DNA from: an uncultured Flavobacteriales bacterium
GTDB lineage: Bacteria > Bacteroidota > Bacteroidia > Flavobacteriales > CALTNV01
Direction of reading: 5' to 3'
NCBI GenBank assembly: GCA_943845485.1
Contig: CALTNV010000161.1
Location: 1-12,805, forward strand
DNA: 12,805 nt
Numbering within the stretch: the stretch's first letter is position 1; every line of letters starts with the position of its first letter. The notes beneath the pieces were generated by a model. The model worked only from the letters and a program-made list of their open reading frames with translations. It was not told the origin of the DNA and searched no databases. This document shows positions 7,500 to 12,805 of this stretch, one piece after another. The translations under genes were made by a program, and so were the position numbers.

Positions 7500-8702
7500 A
7501 TGAAGAAAAAAATATTCTACATTGGAAATTTCTCATTTCCCTATGGTAATGCTTCTGGAGCAAGAGTGTTAGGAAATGGTTTCTTATTTAAAGAAATAGG
7601 ATATGAAGTATCTTATATAGGTGTAGATAATAATGTTAATTCCTATTCAAGCTTAGAAGATACGTTAAAAGTATATAAAGATTTTAATTATTATAATTTA
7701 CCCTACCCACTAGGAATGAATGGTTGGTTATTATATAAAAAAAGATTTTATGAGGTTAGGGAATTATTGGAAAAGCATTCTCCAGATGTTGTAATTTTAT
7801 ACGGAAGTCCAACTTTATCAATTTTTGGTAAACTAATATTGAATTGGTCTAGAAAAAATAAAATTATTTGTTTAACTGATTGTGTGGATTGGTTGAATTC
7901 TGGGACAGGTTCATTTCTTCATAGAATAGTTAAGTTTTTAGATAATAGTTATCAAAAACAAATTCTTAATAAGCAAACTGATGGTGTAATAACTATTAGT
8001 TCTTACCTGTCTAATTACTATAAGAACAAAAAACAAAAAACGGTTATCATTCCACCATTGATAGATCCTGGAAAGTATAAAGATTTAGATTATCAAAGAG
8101 ATGAAAGTAGAAAGATAAAACTTATTTATATAGGTCAGCCGTTTGCTACTGATGGTAGAAAAGTTCAGGAAAAGTCATTTAAAGACAGGTTAGATAAAGT
8201 AATTAACATTTTATTTTCATTACAAGATTTTGATTTTGTTTTCCATATTTATGGAATTACTAAAAATGAATATCTAAGAATTATTTCCGCGCAAGAAGAA
8301 AAAATTGAAAAATTAGGAAGTAGGATTTTTTTTCATGGAAAAATTAAAAATGAAAATGCCATAGAGAAAATAGCAGAATCTCATTTTACTATTCTTTTTA
8401 GAGATAAAAATAGAATGACCTCATCTGGTTTTCCTACGAAGTTTGTTGAAACACTCTCTTGTGGGACACCAATTATAACGACAAATACTAGTGATTTAGA
8501 AGACTACATAAAAGAAGGAGAAAATGGTTTCTTTATAGATTTAGTAGATGAGGAGAGGGCTTTAAAAAAGATGAAGTTTATATTTAGTTTGGACGTAGAT
8601 GAAATCTATAAGATGAAAAAAACATCAAAAATGTCAGAGACATTTGATTACAAAAATTTTATTGGAAGATTAAAACCTTTTATGGAGAGTTTTAAAATTT
8701 AA
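7500..8702 (+). CDS. Family 4 glycosyltransferase (GT-B fold)
   Basis: A 400-residue GT-B glycosyltransferase, retaining type, acting at the cytoplasmic face of the membrane. The N-terminal domain opens with KKIFYIGNFSFPYGNASGAR (3-22), the Gly-rich acceptor loop, followed by the helix GNGFLFKEIGYEV. The linker into the donor domain is IIPPLID (183-189), and the donor domain starts with IKLIYIGQPF (206-215). The nucleotide-sugar-binding region is SSGFPTKFVETLSCGTPII (308-326), the form with PTK followed by Glu317 seen in a GT4 subgroup, in place of the more common EGxxxxxxE. Family membership is clear from fold-level motifs, but neither sugar donor nor linkage can be read. It sits between the ATP-grasp/CapA pair and the deacetylase/formyltransferase pair, so it may transfer the sugar that these enzymes modify. 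The start ATG is 3 bases after the CapA-like stop, without a Shine-Dalgarno. Confidence 0.88.
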   Translation: MKKKIFYIGNFSFPYGNASGARVLGNGFLFKEIGYEVSYIGVDNNVNSYSSLEDTLKVYKDFNYYNLPYPLGMNGWLLYKKRFYEVRELLEKHSPDVVILYGSPTLSIFGKLILNWSRKNKIICLTDCVDWLNSGTGSFLHRIVKFLDNSYQKQILNKQTDGVITISSYLSNYYKNKKQKTVIIPPLIDPGKYKDLDYQRDESRKIKLIYIGQPFATDGRKVQEKSFKDRLDKVINILFSLQDFDFVFHIYGITKNEYLRIISAQEEKIEKLGSRIFFHGKIKNENAIEKIAESHFTILFRDKNRMTSSGFPTKFVETLSCGTPIITTNTSDLEDYIKEGENGFFIDLVDEERALKKMKFIFSLDVDEIYKMKKTSKMSETFDYKNFIGRLKPFMESFKI

Positions 8703-8716
8703 AAGTTGATAAAAGA

Positions 8717-9688
8717 ATGAATGGATATTTCATGATTTCTCTAGATCTCGAAAAATATTGGGGTGTAAGAGATCATATTACAATTAAAGAATACAGAGAA
8801 AACCTAGAAATGGTTGATAAAGCTTGTGATAGAATTCATAAATTATTTCAAAAATATAAAATAGAGGCTACGTGGGCTACCGTTGGTTTTCTGATGTTTG
8901 AGAATAAAAAGGAACTATTAAATTACATTCCAAATACTTTGCCGGAGTATAATGAAATTTCTTTAAACCCTTATGAAAATTTAAGAAAAGAAAATTTAGA
9001 TCCAAAATATCATTTTTCACCAGCCTTTATTAATGAAATTTTAATGGATTCTAGTCAGGAGTTCGCATCGCATACATTTTCACATTACTATTGTAATGAG
9101 CCAGGTCAAAATCTTGAAAGTTTTGAAGACGATTTAAAGATGTTCAATGAGTCTACTAAAAATAAATTAGATAAAATTAATTTACCTAAGAGTATTGTAT
9201 TTCCAAGAAATCAAATAAATAAAAAATATTTGGTCTTATTAAATAAGTATGGTATTAAAACCTATAGAGGTAACGAACGAACTTGGTTGTATAAAAAAAA
9301 GATGAATATCACGTTTAAAAGGGCAATCAGATTACTTGACAGTTACTTAAACTTAACTGGTCCGAACACTTATAAGAAGGAAGAAGTAAGTATAAAAAAC
9401 AACTTAATGAATATTCCTTCAAGTAGGTTTTTAAGACCCTATTCTAAGTTAATGTCAGTATTAGATTTTGCGAAATTTGGAAGGATAAAGAAACAAATGA
9501 CTTACGCTGCTAAAAATAATGAGCTCTTTCACCTATGGTGGCATCCACATAATTTTGGAAAAGATTTAGAAGCTAATCTCAAATTTTTGGAAAAAATATT
9601 ACAACATTACAGTTTTTTAAATCATAAGTTTAATTATCATTCCTTGAATATGAAGAATTATTATGAGAAATATGGAAGAGAAAAGTAA
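8717..9688 (+). CDS. Polysaccharide deacetylase-like protein (NodB/CE4-type), cytoplasmic
   Basis: A 323-residue protein related to NodB-type (CE4-like) deacetylases, which remove N-acyl groups from amino sugars using a divalent metal. Motif 1 reads FMISLDLEKYWG (5-16), with Asp10 and Glu12 replacing the usual Asp-Asp. The metal-binding HxxxH motif is HTFSH (119-123). VFPRNQINKKYL (161-172) stands where the RxPxG/RxPxN motif is found. FHLWWHPHNFG (271-281) supplies the C-terminal His motif. ATWATVGFL (51-59) matches the family's ATFF-VG strand. No signal peptide is present, so it should act on a cytoplasmic nucleotide sugar or lipid-linked intermediate, not on finished polymer. The adjoining formyltransferase overlaps its end by 26 bases (17 if the second ATG is used). 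Two readings are possible: it frees an amine that is then formylated, or, like ArnD, it is a deformylase. The family is well supported, the substrate is not. Confidence 0.84.
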   Translation: MNGYFMISLDLEKYWGVRDHITIKEYRENLEMVDKACDRIHKLFQKYKIEATWATVGFLMFENKKELLNYIPNTLPEYNEISLNPYENLRKENLDPKYHFSPAFINEILMDSSQEFASHTFSHYYCNEPGQNLESFEDDLKMFNESTKNKLDKINLPKSIVFPRNQINKKYLVLLNKYGIKTYRGNERTWLYKKKMNITFKRAIRLLDSYLNLTGPNTYKKEEVSIKNNLMNIPSSRFLRPYSKLMSVLDFAKFGRIKKQMTYAAKNNELFHLWWHPHNFGKDLEANLKFLEKILQHYSFLNHKFNYHSLNMKNYYEKYGREK

Positions 9689-10460
9689 TAAAGTATCAGT
9701 GATACTTCTTGCAGGCAGAGGATATTCGACGAATATTTTATATAATTATTTCAAAGACAAAATAAATTTCACTTCTATTATTATAGAGGAAAAACCAAGT
9801 AAAAAGAAACTTTTAAAAAACAGAATAAAAAAAATTGGGTTTACTAAGGTATTTGGACAGTTAGTTTTTAGTCTTTTCGTGGTTAAAATTTTGAAAAAGA
9901 TATATTCCAGAAGAATTAAAAATATTTTACGGGTTAATTCATTAGATAATAAAGAGATACCAGCAGATAAAATTAACTATGTAAAAACAGTAAATTCTGA
10001 AATAGTAAGAAATATAATAAGAGAAACTGATGCTGATTTTGTTTTAGTAAACGGAACAAGAATAATAGGGAAAAAAACTCTGGAAAGTAAGGATGTTAAT
10101 TTTATTAACACGCATGCCGGGATTACTCCAAAATATAGAGGAGTACATGGATGTTATTGGGCTTTAGTTAAAGACGATTTGAAACATTGTGGTGTTACGG
10201 TGCATTATGTAGATACAGGGGTTGACACAGGAAATGTAATAGGCCATTCGTTAGTTAAACCAACAAAGAAAGATTCTTTTGTAACTTATCCTTTTTTGCA
10301 ATTAAAGAATGGAATTGAAGTATTAGAGTTGTTTTTCAATAATTATTTAAATGGTGATATTAATATGTTATATAAGATGAATGTAAAAGAGTCTATACAA
10401 TTTTATCATCCAACAATATTCGAGTATATTTTTCATTTAATTAAAAGAGGAATCAAGTAG
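9663..10460 (+). CDS. Formyltransferase (Fmt/GART-like), probably sugar N-formyltransferase
   Basis: A 265-residue protein with the formyltransferase core that moves a formyl group from N10-formyl-tetrahydrofolate to an amine. The catalytic triad is visible: Asn149 and His151 in FINTHAGITPKYRG (147-160) and Asp188 in HYVDTGVDTGNVIG (181-194). The spacing matches Fmt, ArnA and GART. The N-terminal half is short and Lys-rich (about 44-100), unlike GART and unlike the larger two-domain Fmt, and the protein ends shortly after the core (YHPTIFEYIFHLIKRGIK). With a deacetylase gene directly before it and glycosyltransferases on both sides, the acceptor is most likely an amino sugar, not methionyl-tRNA or a purine intermediate. 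Two starts are possible, ATG 9663 (MRNMEEK) or ATG 9672 (MEEKSNK); the conserved fold begins at about VSVILLAGRG, so both are compatible. A 100-base gap follows. Confidence 0.87.
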   Translation: MRNMEEKSNKVSVILLAGRGYSTNILYNYFKDKINFTSIIIEEKPSKKKLLKNRIKKIGFTKVFGQLVFSLFVVKILKKIYSRRIKNILRVNSLDNKEIPADKINYVKTVNSEIVRNIIRETDADFVLVNGTRIIGKKTLESKDVNFINTHAGITPKYRGVHGCYWALVKDDLKHCGVTVHYVDTGVDTGNVIGHSLVKPTKKDSFVTYPFLQLKNGIEVLELFFNNYLNGDINMLYKMNVKESIQFYHPTIFEYIFHLIKRGIK

Positions 10461-10560
10461 AAAAAGTAGGTAGATTTGCTGAATTATTAGTTCTATTTTG
10501 GCGTGTCACTTTTTAAAGAAATTATATTGAATAAATTTTATTAACCAAGTATTACAAAAT

Positions 10561-11763
10561 TTGAATAAAAAAATTAAAATCTTAAGAATTCTAAATAGGT
10601 TTTGTGTAGGAGGTCCTGTCCATAATGCAGTAAACTTAACAAAGTACATAGATTCTGATAGGTATGATACTTTTCTTATTGGAGGTATTGCAGAACCACA
10701 TGAAAATTCTTCTGAATACATTTTAGACAAATCTGGTATAAATTATAGAAAATTAAAATATATGAGAAGAGCAATTTCGCCATTTTATGATTTTATAGTT
10801 TTCATTCAAATACTTCGTATTATATTTAAATTTAAACCAGATATTATTCATACACATGCTGCGAAGGCGGGATTAATAGGAAGATTTGCAGGCTTTTTAT
10901 ATTTTAGAAATGTAAAAATTGTACATACTTATCATGGTAATGTTTTTGAGGGTTATTTTTCCCCACTTAAAAATAAAATTATTTTAATAATTGAAAGGTT
11001 TTTGGCAAAAAAGTCTACAAAAATAATAGCGATTTCTAATTTGCAAAAAAATGATTTACTAAACAAATATAAGATTTGTAATGAAGAAAAGATAGTAGTT
11101 GTTCCTCTTGGATTTGATTTGTCAAAATTCACAGAAAATAACTTAGAAAAAAGAAATAAAATCAGAAATGAATTTTTGGTTGAAGATAATGAATTGCTTA
11201 TTACAATTATAGGAAGGGTGGTTCCAATTAAAAATCATAGATTATTTATAGATGCTTTTAATTATTGTAAAGAAAAGTCTAATATTAAAATAAAAGGACT
11301 TATTGTAGGTGATGGTAGTGAAACGAAAGATATTATTACTTATGCTAATAAAAAAGGTATGTTAACCTCTTATAAAACGATTTCAAAAAATAATGATTTT
11401 ATATTTTCATCGTGGAGATCTGATATTGATTCTATTTTAGCAGCTAGTGATGTTGTATGTTTAACATCAATTAATGAAGGAACACCTGTGAGTATAATTG
11501 AATCTATGGCATCTGCAACCGCTTCTATTTCAACTAATGTTGGTGGTGTATCAGATATAATAACAGATTCGATTAATGGATGCATTGCAAAAGGAGAATT
11601 AGCAAGTTTTGGCGAAAAACTGTTAAAAGTTATAGAAGATAAAAAGTTTAGAAATATAATTGCAGAAAATGGCAGAGAGAAAAGCATCGCTACATATGAT
11701 TATAAAATACTGGTTAATAATATAGAAAATTTATACTCAAAAATTCTTATAAATGAAAAATAA
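10561..11763 (+). CDS. Family 4 glycosyltransferase with apparent TTG start
   Basis: A 400-residue GT-B retaining glycosyltransferase. The acceptor-domain loop is RFCVGGPVHNAVNL (13-26), followed by IIHTHAAKAGLIGR (95-108) and VHTYHGNVFEGYF (121-133), a block common to a GT4 group from O-antigen and capsule loci. The donor domain has the Arg/Lys pair in GRVVPIKNH (218-226) and the EGTPVSIIE motif (306-314) with Glu306 and Glu314, followed by STNVGGVSDII. The in-frame TGA at 10528 limits the start. No ATG lies between it and the conserved NKKIKILRIL, so TTG at 10561 is the best candidate. Sugar and linkage are unknown; L-FucNAc is one candidate donor because its synthesis genes are in the same locus. 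The gene overlaps the next one by 11 bases. Confidence 0.88.
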   Translation: MNKKIKILRILNRFCVGGPVHNAVNLTKYIDSDRYDTFLIGGIAEPHENSSEYILDKSGINYRKLKYMRRAISPFYDFIVFIQILRIIFKFKPDIIHTHAAKAGLIGRFAGFLYFRNVKIVHTYHGNVFEGYFSPLKNKIILIIERFLAKKSTKIIAISNLQKNDLLNKYKICNEEKIVVVPLGFDLSKFTENNLEKRNKIRNEFLVEDNELLITIIGRVVPIKNHRLFIDAFNYCKEKSNIKIKGLIVGDGSETKDIITYANKKGMLTSYKTISKNNDFIFSSWRSDIDSILAASDVVCLTSINEGTPVSIIESMASATASISTNVGGVSDIITDSINGCIAKGELASFGEKLLKVIEDKKFRNIIAENGREKSIATYDYKILVNNIENLYSKILINEK

Positions 11764-12805
11764 AACAATATTATTAGGCCTTAATGAGCTTAACTTCGAT
11801 TATATAAATTTTTATATTAATCAAGGCCTTTTGCCTAATTTCAAAAAGATATTTAACACACAACCACCAATTGAAACTACTTCTGAAAATGAGTATAAGC
11901 TTTTAGAACCATGGGTACAATGGGTAACTGTTCATTCAGGAAAAACCTTTGATGAACATCAAGTATTTCGTCTAGGTGACATTGTTAATAATCCTAAACT
12001 TTCTCAAATATTTGAAGAATTAGAAGTTGAGGGGCTTTCTGTTGGTGCGGTTTCTCCTTTTAATGCAGAGAATCGTTTAAATAATCCAGCTTTTTTTATT
12101 CCAGATCCTTGGACCAAAACTGAAGCTTCCGGTAATTGGATTGTAAAAGCATTGTATCAAGCTGTCCATCAATCTGTAAATGATAATGCTAAATCAAAAT
12201 TAAATTTGAAATCAATGATTTCATTAGGTCTTGGACTTTTGTTGTATGTTCCCATTTCAAGATGGTTTCATTATGTAAAAACTATTCTCAAAGCAAAAAA
12301 TCCTGGAGCTAAAGCTTTAATTCTTGATAGTTTATTAGCAGATGTTCATCTGACCCTTTGGAAAAAACATAAACCGGACTTTTCTAATTTGTTTTTAAAT
12401 TCAGGAGCTCATATCCAGCATCATTATTTATTTAATTCAAAAGCATATCAAGGAAATTTAAAAAACCCAGATTGGTATTGTCCTAATGGTTATGATCCAT
12501 TGATTCAAATTCTTTCAGAATATGACTATCAGATTGGTGAAATATTGAAGTTGAAAGATATTAAACTAATTATCGCTACTGGTCTCCATCAACAACCTCA
12601 CGAGCATTTAACTTTCTACTGGCGTCTTAAAGAACATGTGAAGTTTGCAGAGATGATTGGTATTAAAAATTTCTCTGAAATTTTACCAAGAATGTCAAGG
12701 GATTTTCTTGTAAAATTTATTAAGGAAGCTGATGCTTTAAATGCAGAGAATTTATTGAATAGTTTTTTTGCTTCTAAAGATGACATCAAAATATTTGAGG
12801 TGGAC
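11753..12805 (+). CDS. Alkaline-phosphatase-superfamily-like protein, N-terminal part (3' end outside window)
   Basis: Starting at ATG 11753 the frame stays open for 351 codons to the window edge. The protein begins KNKTILLGLNELNFDYIN, like the first strand of type I phosphodiesterase/nucleotide pyrophosphatase proteins, where the usual metal-binding Asp would be Asn11. EPWVQWVTVHSGKTFDEH (52-69) fits the nucleophile loop, with Thr59 the likely nucleophile. FRLGD (72-76) and SVGAVSPFNAEN (96-107) follow. NSGAHIQHHYLF (216-227) and YDYQIGEIL (257-265) fit the later metal-site region. IIATGLHQQPHEH (273-285) stands where the family normally has TSDHG. A hydrophobic stretch, SLGLGLLLYVPISRWF (157-172), could be a buried helix or a membrane contact. 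No signal peptide is seen. The superfamily assignment rests on my reading of weak motifs, and the changed metal residues mean that activity is uncertain. It may trim or transfer a phosphate-linked group of the glycan or lipid carrier, but this is speculation. Confidence 0.6.
   Translation, partial: MKNKTILLGLNELNFDYINFYINQGLLPNFKKIFNTQPPIETTSENEYKLLEPWVQWVTVHSGKTFDEHQVFRLGDIVNNPKLSQIFEELEVEGLSVGAVSPFNAENRLNNPAFFIPDPWTKTEASGNWIVKALYQAVHQSVNDNAKSKLNLKSMISLGLGLLLYVPISRWFHYVKTILKAKNPGAKALILDSLLADVHLTLWKKHKPDFSNLFLNSGAHIQHHYLFNSKAYQGNLKNPDWYCPNGYDPLIQILSEYDYQIGEILKLKDIKLIIATGLHQQPHEHLTFYWRLKEHVKFAEMIGIKNFSEILPRMSRDFLVKFIKEADALNAENLLNSFFASKDDIKIFEVD

Noticed and set aside
10461..10514. Inverted repeat AAAAAGT ... 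ACTTTTT in the gap, a candidate terminator
   Set aside because: The stem is only 7 A/T-rich pairs with a loop of about 40 bases, which is expected by chance in such DNA and is not a credible terminator.
10445..10516. Open stretch in another frame running past the formyltransferase stop, ending GRFAELLVLFWRVTF
   Set aside because: It could be a frameshifted tail, but the formyltransferase already ends in a family-like way (KRGIK) and the stretch is too short to argue for a broken gene.
10506..10730. Minus-strand open frame of 74 codons spanning the gap and the GT4 start
   Set aside because: Most of it is antisense to the conserved GT4 N-terminus and it contains no recognisable motif, so I do not count it as a gene.
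11370..11687. Minus-strand open frame of 105 codons
   Set aside because: It lies inside the second GT4 gene opposite its conserved donor-domain motifs; its composition looks like antisense of coding DNA.

Overview
The window is a fragment of a surface-polysaccharide (O-antigen or capsule type) biosynthesis locus. Thirteen genes, all on the + strand, are packed with gaps of 3-14 bases or short overlaps; the single exception is a 100-base gap at 10461-10560. The DNA is very A+T-rich (about 20% G+C by eye over the first 180 bases, about 40% in parts of the dehydratase gene). Almost no start codon is preceded by a recognisable Shine-Dalgarno sequence. Together with the gene content this suggests a Bacteroidota bacterium, probably flavobacterial. 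That assignment is an inference; no rRNA or housekeeping gene is present to confirm it.

Layout. (1) 2-745: the C-terminal part of an EpsG/Wzy-like membrane protein whose beginning lies before the window. (2) 750-1700: a family 8 glycosyltransferase. (3) 1687-5379: an fnlABC (capEFG) cassette that makes UDP-N-acetyl-L-fucosamine from UDP-GlcNAc, with a stand-alone RmlC-like cupin gene inserted between fnlA and fnlB. (4) 5383-7496: an ATP-grasp ligase and a CapA-type protein that share an ATGA stop/start. (5) 7500-8702: a GT4 glycosyltransferase. (6) 8717-10460: a NodB-like deacetylase overlapping a formyltransferase. (7) 10561-11763: a second GT4 glycosyltransferase, apparently with a TTG start. 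(8) 11753 to the window end: the N-terminal 351 residues of an alkaline-phosphatase-superfamily-like protein that is cut by the window edge.

How it probably works. UDP-L-FucNAc is made by FnlA, FnlB and FnlC. The three glycosyltransferases assemble part of a repeat unit on a lipid carrier in the cytoplasm, and the EpsG/Wzy-like protein polymerises exported units. The less ordinary part is 5383-10460: the ATP-grasp ligase, CapA-like protein, deacetylase and formyltransferase form a plausible module that decorates the glycan with amide-linked groups (N-formyl, and possibly an amino acid or peptide). None of these four has a visible signal peptide, so any such chemistry would be on the cytoplasmic side, before export. 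The flippase, initiating phosphoglycosyl transferase and chain-length regulator expected for such a locus are not in the window. No RNA gene, insertion sequence, CRISPR array or clear terminator was seen, and there is no gene-free stretch longer than about 100 bases.
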